Part shown: one piece after another, positions 34,853-42,968 of the stretch
How positions within the stretch are numbered: the first letter of the stretch is position 1
How the letters are laid out: every line of letters begins with the position of its first letter
DNA from: Flavobacterium sp. SUN052
Lineage (GTDB): Bacteria > Bacteroidota > Bacteroidia > Flavobacteriales > Flavobacteriaceae
Reading direction: 5' to 3'
DNA length: 64,000 bases
Assembly: GCF_028867935.1 (NCBI RefSeq)
Contig: NZ_JAPQNS010000015.1
Span: 1 to 64,000, forward strand
Notes under the pieces: generated by a model
Told to the model about the DNA's origin: nothing
Seen by the model: only the letters and a program-made list of their open reading frames with translations
Database searches by the model: none
Made by a program: the position numbers and the translations under genes

Positions 34853-34915
34853 GTCGTCAGAAGATAGGCGTTGGAGAAGCTTTACCTGTTTCTCCAACGC
34901 CTATCCTCTAACGAC
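34853..34915. repeat. 26-bp inverted repeat after mdh
   Basis: Arms 34853-34878 and 34890-34915 pair with two mismatches around an 11-base loop; the central part GATAGGCGTTGGAGAA is perfect. It begins seven bases after the mdh stop and ends seven before the next start. There is no T-run, so it may reduce rather than end read-through. Confidence 0.85.
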
Positions 34916-34922
34916 TACCTTT

Positions 34923-35621
34923 ATGAAACATAGCCTCTTTTTACTCCTGATTGGCATTTCGTGCGCTTTTCTGTCGGCTCCGCAAACCATTGAGCGGCTG
35001 TCGGCCACTGTATTGACCCGACAGGTGCAAAAAGGAAAATTGGTTACGGTTCGGGGTGAGGTATTTTACCAGCGTAACGGCAATATGGTTACGCATTTTT
35101 CTTTTCCGCAGGAAATGGTAATTCTGGCGAATAAGTTGGGCGAAACCCGCATTTACGACCCACGCCGGAATGCCGTAATGAGATACCAAAACGGAGCATT
35201 CAGCACATCGACAACGCAACTATCCTATTTTCTGACGGGAGCCACCGCCGATATGGGCCTGATTCAGATTGGCTTTGTGCAGGACCGGACCTACAATACG
35301 GGTAAGTTGCTCGTGACAGAGTGGCGACAGAAGGTAGCAGACAAAAAAGCGCCCGTTCAGCGCGTAAAGGTCGTTTTTGACAAAGCAAATCCGATTTATA
35401 TGCACTACGCTGATACCGGTGGAAAAATCATCCGAAAGGTATTTTATTATAATTATCAACCTATCGACGGGCGTCCATTCCCAACTGCAACCACCGAAAT
35501 TATTTACGAAGGGGCCGATTCAACCGTAGCAAAAACACTGTACGGAGGCATAAAACTAAACGGAGACGCCACCAGCCCCTATTTTCAGTATACCATTCCA
35601 GCCAACGCCCGCGTTGACTAA
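34923..35621 (+). CDS. Secreted LolA-like protein
   Basis: The protein has 232 residues with a signal peptide (MKHSLFLLLIGISCAFLSA). The mature part looks like an all-beta fold, with GEVFYQRNGNMVTHFSFPQEMVIL, ETRIYDPRRNAVM and VVFDKANPIYMHYADTGGKI. This recalls the periplasmic lipoprotein carrier LolA and related proteins, where Lol proteins shuttle lipoproteins to the outer membrane. The assignment is by pattern and remains moderate. It leads the yidD gene set, 44 bp upstream. Confidence 0.65.
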   Translation: MKHSLFLLLIGISCAFLSAPQTIERLSATVLTRQVQKGKLVTVRGEVFYQRNGNMVTHFSFPQEMVILANKLGETRIYDPRRNAVMRYQNGAFSTSTTQLSYFLTGATADMGLIQIGFVQDRTYNTGKLLVTEWRQKVADKKAPVQRVKVVFDKANPIYMHYADTGGKIIRKVFYYNYQPIDGRPFPTATTEIIYEGADSTVAKTLYGGIKLNGDATSPYFQYTIPANARVD

Positions 35622-35665
35622 CAGATAAAACCGACCCACCGACGGTTAGCATCTTCTCTTCTTCC

Positions 35666-36154
35666 ATGCACCAAAAACCTATTGGCAGTAAGATATTCTA
35701 CATCACCTCACTGTTGCTACTCATCATCTTTTGTATCCCCGCTTCTGCTCAGTCGCGGCAACAACGGGATTTGCAACTGATTGCCAAACGAGACTTCCGG
35801 GTCGATGATGAGTTCAAGCAGTACCGCCGACCCGGTAACAATGATCGTACGCTTTCGTACCGCCGAAAAAGCTGGGTAGCCCGTTACAACCCAGTCGCGC
35901 TCACTCTAAAAGGTGCCATGCTAGGCTATCAGCGGCTCATGTCGCAACAATTGGCTCGCTCCTGTCCGTATCAGCTTACCTGCTCTAATTTTAGCAAACA
36001 AGCCATTGAACAATATGGCCTTGTGAAAGGAGTATTTTTGAGCGCTGACCGTATCACCCGTTGCAACCGCATTGGCCTGCTCGATGTGCGCCCCATCGAC
36101 ATCAGCGAAACAGACGGCACTATTCTGGATTCATTGAGCCGTTACAAATGGTGA
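35666..36154 (+). CDS. yidD: Membrane protein insertion efficiency factor YidD, N-terminally extended
   Basis: The protein has 162 residues, about double the usual YidD. The C-terminal half holds the YidD core: MLGYQRLMSQQLARSCPYQLTCSNFSKQAIEQYG, then RCNRIGLLDVRPID, including the conserved Cys residues. The N-terminal extension has a signal-peptide-like segment (IFYITSLLLLIIFCIPASAQS) and a basic stretch. YidD helps insertion of membrane proteins near YidC; here rpmH, rnpA and yidC are absent, so this is a variant placed elsewhere. The next gene overlaps it by seven bases. Confidence 0.85.
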   Translation: MHQKPIGSKIFYITSLLLLIIFCIPASAQSRQQRDLQLIAKRDFRVDDEFKQYRRPGNNDRTLSYRRKSWVARYNPVALTLKGAMLGYQRLMSQQLARSCPYQLTCSNFSKQAIEQYGLVKGVFLSADRITRCNRIGLLDVRPIDISETDGTILDSLSRYKW

Positions 36155-37038
36155 AAAAGCTACTGGCTTTAGTGGGTCTGGCAATCCAGTGCTGGTTTCT
36201 GATTGGTCAAAGTCAGCCTGTTTATGCCCAAACACCTACCAGCTTCGGAAAGGAATGGCGATTTGCGCAATACCTAAGCGACAAGGACGCGGTTGAGGAA
36301 GCGGTGTATGTACTCGATCACCTGGTGCCAATGGCGCAAACAACCGCCCAGAAAGACTCGCTACTTTATTTTCGGGGGTGGCTGGCTTATACCACTAAAG
36401 AGCTGACAGTGGCTCATCAAAAACTGCTGTCGGTATCAAGCGAATCCCCATTTTATACCCGTTCGCGTTACTACGGAGCCTATTGTCTGGCTTTTGCCGG
36501 TAACCGAGATTCTGCTCGCGTAGTCATGCAAACATTGCCCACGCCCGACTCTACATTTCGAGAATTAAAGGCGTTACAATTAGCGGGAGTAGCTCTATTA
36601 CAACGACGCTACGACGAGTACGCCCGACACCAAAAAGAGTTCAGATACACCTCCTACGCACTGGTAAATGAGCAAAACCGATTTAACAAATACGACTCCA
36701 CTCTGCGGGCCGAAAAACACCGGTCTCCCTTTGTAGCGGGCTTATACAGTGCCATTTTACCTGGCTTAGGTAAAGTTTACGCAGGCAAATCCAAACAGGG
36801 AATTGCCGCTTTTTTACCCATTTTATCCCTTGGTTTGCTCACCTACGAGGGCCTCCGAAAAGACGGTCCCCGAAGTGCCCGATTCATTGGTTTTGGATCG
36901 TTGTTTACCCTCTTTTACGTGGGAAATATCTGGGGAAGTGTTTTGTCGGTGAAGGTCAAACGAAATGAATTTAAGCGCGAGTATGACAACAAGATTTTGT
37001 TTGATATGCATATTCCTGTGCGTAGCCTGCTCAATTAA
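36148..37038 (+). CDS. Secreted TPR-like protein with C-terminal membrane segments
   Basis: From the ATG at 36148 the protein has 296 residues; an in-frame 36061 start would lie inside yidD. It has a signal peptide (LLALVGLAIQCWFLIG), a helical middle that looks like degenerate TPRs (LLYFRGWLAYTTKELTVAHQKL), and a C-terminal hydrophobic part starting FVAGLYSAILPGLGKVYAGK. The motif P-G-x-G-x-x-Y-A-G-K is shared with the next gene. Both may be membrane-anchored, periplasmic scaffolds. Function unknown; context suggests a link to yidD. Confidence 0.65.
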   Translation: MVKKLLALVGLAIQCWFLIGQSQPVYAQTPTSFGKEWRFAQYLSDKDAVEEAVYVLDHLVPMAQTTAQKDSLLYFRGWLAYTTKELTVAHQKLLSVSSESPFYTRSRYYGAYCLAFAGNRDSARVVMQTLPTPDSTFRELKALQLAGVALLQRRYDEYARHQKEFRYTSYALVNEQNRFNKYDSTLRAEKHRSPFVAGLYSAILPGLGKVYAGKSKQGIAAFLPILSLGLLTYEGLRKDGPRSARFIGFGSLFTLFYVGNIWGSVLSVKVKRNEFKREYDNKILFDMHIPVRSLLN

Positions 37039-37831
37039 TGGCCAGTTTCTACCCATTAATCAGCTCCGTCTGGCTGACTCGTTAGCCAGCACAGGGCATT
37101 TTTTTGAGGCCGGTATTGCCTACGAACGCGTGTTATTCGATCAACCCGATTCAACTGTTCAATTAGCGGCTGTTGTGGGCAAGATTGAGTGCTTAAAGCA
37201 ACAAGGTCGCTTTTCGGCGGCTGTACAATATATCAATGGCGAATTAACCAACCCTTATTCTGATTCAACACTGTTGGCACTCCGACATGACCAGATTACA
37301 TGTGCTTATCTGGCCGGGCAGTTCGAGAATTCCCTTTCGCTGCTGGAGCGGCTCCCCTACCTCCATCCAGACCGTCCGACAGAAACGCCCGTCATGAGCG
37401 TAGTCAGGATTCTGTCTCTCAATGAATTGCAACGCTGGCCTGAAGCAGCCGTAGCCTACCACCAACTACTTGCCCGCGCTCAGAGTGACACTATCTTCAC
37501 CCCTTACCGGCAATTGCCCCGGCTCAAAAACGAGCAGAAAGCCATTACCCTGTCCACATTTATACCGGGAGGTGGGCAGTTCTACGCCGGGAAACCGGGC
37601 GAGGCCCTTTTGAGTATTCTGGTCGAAACGGTGGGGCTCTATTTTGGCGTCACCAACTTTCTAGCGGGATACTATTTATCGGCCTGGGGTGTTGGCGCAG
37701 CTACCTTTGGTTCGTTTCATTCCGGTGGTATTCGCCGGGCCGGCGTACTGGTCAAACAATACAATGCCCGACAAGCGCAACAGTTTAATGCCAAAGTCAA
37801 AGCAGAACTGCTTAAACAAGTGGGGCAATAA
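36983..37831 (+). CDS. Second TPR-like protein with PGGGQFYAGK motif
   Basis: From the ATG at 36983 the protein has 282 residues (ATG at 36965 is possible). It overlaps the previous gene by 56 bp. A signal peptide (FCLICIFLCVACSINGQ) precedes a helical TPR-like part (GIAYERVLFD, GRFSAAVQYING). A C-terminal hydrophobic part follows, with FIPGGGQFYAGKPGEALLSIL. The order of parts matches its neighbour, so the pair look like ancient duplicates. Unknown function; ends just before a palindromic repeat. Confidence 0.65.
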   Translation: MTTRFCLICIFLCVACSINGQFLPINQLRLADSLASTGHFFEAGIAYERVLFDQPDSTVQLAAVVGKIECLKQQGRFSAAVQYINGELTNPYSDSTLLALRHDQITCAYLAGQFENSLSLLERLPYLHPDRPTETPVMSVVRILSLNELQRWPEAAVAYHQLLARAQSDTIFTPYRQLPRLKNEQKAITLSTFIPGGGQFYAGKPGEALLSILVETVGLYFGVTNFLAGYYLSAWGVGAATFGSFHSGGIRRAGVLVKQYNARQAQQFNAKVKAELLKQVGQ

Positions 37832-37834
37832 AAA

Positions 37835-37919
37835 AGCGATGTCTTTCTGGTTAGAGAAATAACATCGCTAAGCAAACCTCATCAAAAACGATGACATCTT
37901 TCTAAACAAGATGTCATCG
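37835..37919. repeat. Double hairpin of the GATGWCATCT family
   Basis: The right hairpin, CGATGACATCTT (37889-37900) with AAGATGTCATCG (37908-37919), is perfect around TCTAAAC. The left hairpin AGCGATGT/ACATCGCT (37835-37842 with 37862-37869) is a shorter, diverged relative, with an extra TTTCT/AGAAA pair. It fills most of the space between two convergent genes and may also act as a terminator. Confidence 0.85.
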
Positions 37920-37928
37920 CCGAATCAG

Positions 37929-38375
37929 TTATTGATTGGCCCACATAAAGAACTTTGGATTGTCGATATAAGGCGAAAGGTTGTCGTTGTTGATTATCAA
38001 TACGATTAAGTCAACCAGGGGGACAACACCAAAAATACCACCGCAAGTCAGGATATAACCAATCCAGGTAAGCGGTTTGGTACCAAGGTACAGACGGTGA
38101 ATACCCAGACCGCCCAGAAACAGGTTCAAAAGCAGTGCTGGAACGAATTCTTTGGTCGCCTTGATTTGAGTAGGGCTAGAAGTCATGCCTGCGGCCACCA
38201 TCGACTGATTTTGTAGCATGCTGTTATCAACAACGGCTAGGCTTACGTCTTCGCTTTGAGCCATTAACTGCTCAACTTTCTGATCATCGATCAGATACGA
38301 TTCAGCGGAAACATCTGCCGCATAAACACCAATACTAGCTACGGTTAGTAGTAAAGAAAGAAGTACTTTTTTCAT
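37929..38375 (-). CDS. TM2 domain-containing protein
   Basis: The protein has 148 residues. A signal peptide (VLLSLLLTVASIGVYAAD) is followed by about 60 polar residues and a C-terminal TM2 domain: FVPALLLNLFLGGLGIHRLYLG and a second membrane segment with CGGIFGVVPLVDLIVLI. TM2 proteins are inner-membrane proteins of unknown role. The pattern GLGIHRLYLG with the later PLVDLIVL is diagnostic. It converges on the TPR-like gene. Confidence 0.9.
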   Translation of the reverse strand: MKKVLLSLLLTVASIGVYAADVSAESYLIDDQKVEQLMAQSEDVSLAVVDNSMLQNQSMVAAGMTSSPTQIKATKEFVPALLLNLFLGGLGIHRLYLGTKPLTWIGYILTCGGIFGVVPLVDLIVLIINNDNLSPYIDNPKFFMWANQ

Positions 38376-38505
38376 AAAATGTAGTTAAACGTGGTTCGCG
38401 TAAAAGTAAATTGAAAATGTGTAGTGACAAGCAGAAATTGCCAAAATATGGATGAATTGGCACATTTTAGTATTGAACTGTCTGCTTCACGGACCATAAC
38501 CTCAT

Positions 38506-38536
38506 GAAAAACCCCGCTCGACTATCGAACGGGGTT
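38506..38536 (-). terminator. Terminator of the cold-shock gene
   Basis: On the minus strand AACCCCGTTCGA pairs with TCGAGCGGGGTT (38510-38536) with one wobble and a three-base loop, followed by TTTT. It lies 36 bp after the stop. The T-rich other side suggests two-way action. Confidence 0.9.
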
Positions 38537-38572
38537 TATTATTTTAGAAGGTCGGGGGTGAACCCGTGTTCC

Positions 38573-38767
38573 TTACAGTTTCTGAACCTTTACAGCGTTG
38601 AGGCCTTTTTTGCCATCAACGATTTCGTATGACACCTGATCCTGCTCGCGGATTGTAAGACCATTCAGGCCCGTGATGTGTACGAAAATCTCTTTCTTCG
38701 ACTCATCGTCAACAATAAAGCCGTACCCTTTGCTTTCGTTGAAGAACTTAACTACTCCTGTTTGCAT
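38573..38767 (-). CDS. Cold-shock protein
   Basis: The protein has 64 residues from the ATG at 38765-38767; a longer in-frame opening to 38866 adds an unsupported hydrophobic stretch. The sequence has RNP1 (KGYGFI) and RNP2 (IFVHI) motifs of the CSD fold, with TGVVKFFNESKGYGFIVDD at the start. It binds single-stranded RNA or DNA and melts structure as an RNA chaperone. The long upstream region (over 300 bp) is consistent with a structured cold-shock leader, although none was modelled. Confidence 0.93.
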   Translation of the reverse strand: MQTGVVKFFNESKGYGFIVDDESKKEIFVHITGLNGLTIREQDQVSYEIVDGKKGLNAVKVQKL

Positions 38768-39096
38768 AATTGTAAAAAAAGTAAAAATTGAAAATGTAAT
38801 AAGACAACTCCTACAAAGCACGAAAAACAGGCACCAAAGACGCAAACAAGAGTACTTGGCAATCAACTGAACGCACCCCGTAAGGTAGTGGCTGGTAGCC
38901 GAATAAGCTCACCAACGCTCCTTAAACGCAAAACAACTAAATTTGTTCCAGACAATCACAAAAGTTTTTATTAATTTGAAGCCGTTAAATAAATGGCTGA
39001 CTAATTATGAATCAGCGCATTAAACAAACTGAGCGGGCGTGCCGTTTTTAATGTCGAAGTAAATCGAGTGAAGTCAACCCAATGCCTATTCACCCT
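38768..39096. other. 329-bp divergent spacer, no gene seen
   Basis: The space lies between the cold-shock and PspC genes. It is moderately AT-rich in its right half and should hold promoters for both and the cold-shock leader. I found no confident -7/-33 pair and no reading frame worth calling. Confidence 0.5.
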
Positions 39097-39318
39097 ATGA
39101 ACAAGTTCAGATATTTTATTGAAAAACAAGCCTTTGGCGTTTGCACTTTTCTGGGCGAGAAGATGAACATTTCGGCCAGTAGCATCCGGCTTTACTTCAT
39201 TTATACGTCATTCCTGACGCTCGGGTCTCCCGTTATCATCTATTTGGTGATGGCATTCTGGATGGAGATCAACAAACATCTTCGTCGGCATGCTCATCCG
39301 ACGGTTTGGGAGCTATAA
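39097..39318 (+). CDS. PspC domain protein
   Basis: From the ATG at 39097 the protein has 73 residues (ATG at 39082 adds five). It has the PspC pattern YFIEKQAFGVCTFLGEKM, followed by SIRLYFIYTSFLTLG and a membrane stretch VIIYLVMAFWMEI. PspC proteins are small inner-membrane proteins; in enterobacteria they take part in the phage-shock envelope stress response. Here no other psp gene is visible, so role is unknown. Confidence 0.87.
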   Translation: MNKFRYFIEKQAFGVCTFLGEKMNISASSIRLYFIYTSFLTLGSPVIIYLVMAFWMEINKHLRRHAHPTVWEL

Positions 39319-39370
39319 GAACAATGCATAACGAGTAGTGAAGATGGCTGCTCAATGAAGCCATTCTCCA

Positions 39371-40402
39371 TTAGCCATTGCTCATTTCTAGGAACGTTTT
39401 CCTGCCCTTCACGAAATACTGCCACACGATACTCTTCTGGAATATGGGCAGCTCGGAAAACTGTTGCTGGGGTTTAAGCAGTTGGCGTTGCCGGCGAAGC
39501 TTGGGCAGGTGCGCATAAAACGCAAAGTGGGCACGAATAATGGCCCATACATCGGCGAATTGGCCTTGTTTGACAAATAGGCCTGATGATAATCCATCCA
39601 ATACCAGCCGGTACAGAATTTTCACCCACAACCAGCGCGAGGGCAGATTCTTGTACAGCATAAACAGGCTGTTACGGTAATTGAGGTATGTTTTGTGGGG
39701 ATTTACTTTGGGCAGCGTGCCTCCGCCAACGTGATACACCACCGATTCGCCACAGGTCCAGGCTTCGTAGCCAAGCCGCTGAATTCGCCAGCACCAGTCG
39801 ATCTCTTCCATGTGGGCAAAGAAATCAGCATCGAACCCACCCGATTGATGAAACACATCAGCCCGAACAACTAAACAGGCACCCGTTGCCCAGAACACGC
39901 GTCGGTTGTCATTATATTGCCCCTGATCGGTTTCGAAAGTGGCAAACACACGCCCCCGGCAGAAGACATAACCAAGGTAGTCCATGAATCCCCCGGCAGC
40001 TCCAGCATGCTCAAAATATTCACGCCGGGCGTAGTCGCGAATTTTAGGCTGACAGGCAGCAATCCGCGAGTGCCCATCCATGAGCCGGATAATCGGGGCT
40101 ATCCAGTTGGGCGTAGGCTCGATGTCGGAGTTGACTAAGGCGTAGTACGTAGCTCCACCGTAGTGTTTTCGAACAAGGTTGAGGGCTTCGTTGTAGCCCC
40201 CAGCGTATCCAGAATTATGAGTCAGCTCAATAACCCGGATTGTGGGGAAGTTACTTTTCAGAAAGGCAACCGAGCCATCCGTAGAGGCATTATCGGCTAC
40301 ATAGACTCTATGACCATCGGCATGTTGCAACACCGAAGGCAAAAACTGCGCTAAGAATTTCTGACCGTTAAAATTAAGGATAACAATAGCAAGACGGTCC
40401 AT
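39371..40402 (-). CDS. Glycosyltransferase family 2
   Basis: The protein has 343 residues. GT2 features are the N-terminal LAIVILNFNGQKFL, the VADNASTDGSVAFL motif, the metal-binding region NSDIEPTPNWI and the late ARRVFWATGACLVVRADVF and EEIDWCWRIQRLGY. This is the rhamnosyltransferase-like subgroup used in surface polysaccharide synthesis. The start overlaps the stop of ybaB by one base (TGATG), so translation is probably coupled. Donor and acceptor unknown. Confidence 0.92.
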   Translation of the reverse strand: MDRLAIVILNFNGQKFLAQFLPSVLQHADGHRVYVADNASTDGSVAFLKSNFPTIRVIELTHNSGYAGGYNEALNLVRKHYGGATYYALVNSDIEPTPNWIAPIIRLMDGHSRIAACQPKIRDYARREYFEHAGAAGGFMDYLGYVFCRGRVFATFETDQGQYNDNRRVFWATGACLVVRADVFHQSGGFDADFFAHMEEIDWCWRIQRLGYEAWTCGESVVYHVGGGTLPKVNPHKTYLNYRNSLFMLYKNLPSRWLWVKILYRLVLDGLSSGLFVKQGQFADVWAIIRAHFAFYAHLPKLRRQRQLLKPQQQFSELPIFQKSIVWQYFVKGRKTFLEMSNG

Positions 40403-40749
40403 CAGGGCATCATGTTCCCTAAGTCGAGACCAGGGATGTTGGGTAACAACCCTTCTGTTGATTTTTTGAGATGTTCGCGAATTTTGGGCTCTATGGTCTC
40501 CATTGCCTTGTTGATGGCTGCTACCACCAGATCCTGCATCATTTCGCGGTCTTCAACTTTTATAAGATCAGGGTCGATTTCTACCGATTGAACCTGCTTC
40601 AATCCATTCACAGTTGCCCGCACCATACCCGCTCCCGATTCACCGGTTTCGGTAATCGTAGAGAGGCTTTGCTGGGCTTCCTGCATTCGGGCCTGGATGT
40701 CTTTCATCTTCCCGAACATATCCATCATATTTCCTAAGTTTCCAAACAT
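40402..40749 (-). CDS. YbaB/EbfC family nucleoid-associated protein
   Basis: The protein has 115 residues. The family pattern MFGKMKDIQARMQEAQQSL is followed by GAGMVRATVNGLKQVQSVEIDPDLI and VVAAINKAMETIEPKIREHL. The first 12 residues (MFGNLGNMMDMF) and the last ones are low-complexity and Met-rich. YbaB dimers bind DNA and affect nucleoid structure and gene expression. In many genomes it is near dnaX and recR, which are not visible here. It is coupled to the glycosyltransferase gene. Confidence 0.9.
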   Translation of the reverse strand: MFGNLGNMMDMFGKMKDIQARMQEAQQSLSTITETGESGAGMVRATVNGLKQVQSVEIDPDLIKVEDREMMQDLVVAAINKAMETIEPKIREHLKKSTEGLLPNIPGLDLGNMMP

Positions 40750-40840
40750 ATCTTTTCAGTTATCAATGAACAGTTATCAGCCAGCAATGATGAACACTGG
40801 CCCTAACTGTTGGCTACTCGCTGTTGGTTGTTCACTGTTT

Positions 40841-42847
40841 TTACCTGATCAACAACACCGAACTAGCTTTTACGGTTTGCTTCCCTGCTTTGTCACGGGT
40901 TTCCACCCGCCAGGCGTAGGTGCCTGCTGGAGCAGGTTGGCCATCTACATTTCCGTCCCAGCCATCTATGTCTTTAGAACCAGTTGTTGAGTAAACAACG
41001 GCTCCCCAGCGATTGAAGATGGTGAGCCTAAAATCGTCGGTGAAGTCTCCCTTTACCTGAAAACGATTTGTGAAGCCATTGGGCGCAAAAGCTGTGGGGG
41101 CAAATATACCCGCTTCTACCTGAAGTTCATACGGATTTGATCGGCTGGTTTGATTTGTAGCGCTTACGGCCACAATTTCGAAGCGGTAGATAGGCAGGTC
41201 GGGGTCGTTGCGGTCGGGTTCAAAGTGGGTGTTGCCTCCGACCGACTGCCGGGTGATTTCAACACCTGAATCGCGGTCAATGAAAACAACTTCGTATTCG
41301 GTGACGGGCTTCCCGCTGAAAGGCGAGTCGGCAGACCAGTCGAGAGCGCCGGGTGATTTAGACGTGAGGTGAACGGTACAGGCCGGTTCGGATGGGGGCG
41401 ACGTTTGCCCGCATTCGTTACGAAGGACAATCCGATAGCAATAAGACTGGTCGGCAGTGCGGGCCGATGGGTCGTTAAACGTAGCCTGATTAGTAGCCTG
41501 ACCAATTTCATTGAAAGCGCCCGACGCACCATCGGCCCTTGTCACAATCAAGGTATAGTTGCCGCTTCCCGTCGGGTTGGGGTCAATTGTTCGGATGTCA
41601 ACTCCGTTACCCTGTACTGATACCGTAACGTTACTCAATGCATTTGGCTGATTGCTGCTGATACCCGTAACACAAATAGGATTGGAGGTAATGGTGGTCC
41701 GACCCGCTTCGGCAGTGAGCCGGTAGCAGTACTGGGTGTTGCAGCGAATATCGTTCTGGTCGGTGTATGCTTTGGTGTTTTTATTGGTGTTGCCGGGAAT
41801 GCCAACGGCGGCACCATTCCGCTGAAGGCGCCAGAAAATGGTGGGTGACGCGCCGGTATATGGGTTCCAGCTAAGGTTATTTTGCCCAGGTGCCGCCTTG
41901 GCATCCAGCACTACGGTACAGAACTCTTCGCTACTTGTAGTAGGTGTACAAGTGCTCACCGACCTCACTTGAAAACATTGCGGAGTAGTTGTAGACACGC
42001 CAAAAATTGGTGTACTGCCGTCACTCTCTCGTATACTGAGGGTTCTGAACGTACCATCTGGTTGCTTAAGCAATACTTCAAAATTTGTGTTGGCTGGCCC
42101 CTGAATACGCATCTGCACCGAGGCATCATTGAGCGTAGTAAGCTGCGAAATAAACGGGGTTCCACCTGTGCTGGCTGAAGGAGTAACGGTTCTGCTAGCT
42201 CCAAGCGCGTTACAGTCGGCAATGTCTTTGTATCTACCCCGCGCAGTGACCTGTCGCTGGGTTGTATTAGTATATTGGTGCGTTGCAGGGCCTGCTTTCA
42301 GCGTGGCAACCGTAAATACCTGAGTTGTTCCATCACCCCAATCGACCGCTATTTCGTCGTACTGTTCGGTATTCGGCGTAAATTGAAAACTGGCCGTCAC
42401 CTGCCGATTATCGCACGACTGAACCGTGAACTCAATAGCTTCAGTAGGCATAATGGTGACCGTTTCGCACTTGGCAAAACCCGTTGCACTGCTGGTACCA
42501 ACCTGGAGAATCGTAAATGTTCCGGGCGAGGTATAGGTAGTCGAGGTATTGGGTGTAAGGTTAGTTACAGGCAGTCCATTGCCCGAATACTGGTAGTTAT
42601 ACGTGATGTTTTGTGCACCAGCCAGGGTATTGGTAACCGTAATCGGCAGGTTTGCACAGGTGCGGGTACGGCTAAGGGTAAAACTACCGATTCCCGTTCC
42701 GGGGGGCGGATTTACACAATAGTTCTGCGCCAACGCCTTGCCTTCGCCCAGCATTATCCAGGCACACACTAACACCATCACAAGCCAACGGGCCGGGCAA
42801 TTTGAAGAACTATTCACGGAAAAAGTAACTGTTTTATCGTATGACAA
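40841..42847 (-). CDS. T9SS type B sorting-domain protein (gliding motility-associated C-terminal domain)
   Basis: The protein has about 668 residues from a TTG at 42847; a GTG at 42817 is an alternative and no upstream ATG is in frame. A signal peptide (ARWLVMVLVCAWIMLG...ALAQ) is followed by PKD-like, then fibronectin-like modules. The C-terminus is the CHU_C domain: PTAFAPNGFTNRFQVKG, LTIFNRWGAVVYST, DGWDGNVDGQPAPAGTYAW. Such domains send proteins through the type 9 secretion system to the surface. A large extracellular adhesin-like or structural protein is likely. Confidence 0.88.
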   Translation of the reverse strand: MSYDKTVTFSVNSSSNCPARWLVMVLVCAWIMLGEGKALAQNYCVNPPPGTGIGSFTLSRTRTCANLPITVTNTLAGAQNITYNYQYSGNGLPVTNLTPNTSTTYTSPGTFTILQVGTSSATGFAKCETVTIMPTEAIEFTVQSCDNRQVTASFQFTPNTEQYDEIAVDWGDGTTQVFTVATLKAGPATHQYTNTTQRQVTARGRYKDIADCNALGASRTVTPSASTGGTPFISQLTTLNDASVQMRIQGPANTNFEVLLKQPDGTFRTLSIRESDGSTPIFGVSTTTPQCFQVRSVSTCTPTTSSEEFCTVVLDAKAAPGQNNLSWNPYTGASPTIFWRLQRNGAAVGIPGNTNKNTKAYTDQNDIRCNTQYCYRLTAEAGRTTITSNPICVTGISSNQPNALSNVTVSVQGNGVDIRTIDPNPTGSGNYTLIVTRADGASGAFNEIGQATNQATFNDPSARTADQSYCYRIVLRNECGQTSPPSEPACTVHLTSKSPGALDWSADSPFSGKPVTEYEVVFIDRDSGVEITRQSVGGNTHFEPDRNDPDLPIYRFEIVAVSATNQTSRSNPYELQVEAGIFAPTAFAPNGFTNRFQVKGDFTDDFRLTIFNRWGAVVYSTTGSKDIDGWDGNVDGQPAPAGTYAWRVETRDKAGKQTVKASSVLLIR

Positions 42848-42907
42848 AGACGGTTTGCTGCTGCTCTATCAACGGCTTATAGGGTCGTTTTAGCGCATAC
42901 TCGAACG

Positions 42908-42915
42908 TATCTTTG
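42908..42915 (+). promoter_or_regulatory. Possible -7 element for ribBA
   Basis: TATCTTTG fits TAnnTTTG and is 53 bp before the start. The -33 region has only TTTT, so support is partial. No FMN riboswitch was recognised in this 121-bp spacer. Confidence 0.4.
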
Positions 42916-42968
42916 TGTCGATTGGTTAGTTTATCAAAAGTATTCCACCTGCTGGCAGTACACAAACT

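Noticed and set aside
38548..38575. tRNA-like TGAACCCG segment near the cold-shock gene
   Set aside because: No acceptor or anticodon stems can be built around it.
42848..42968. FMN riboswitch before ribBA
   Set aside because: The spacer is short and lacks the conserved RFN-element segments.
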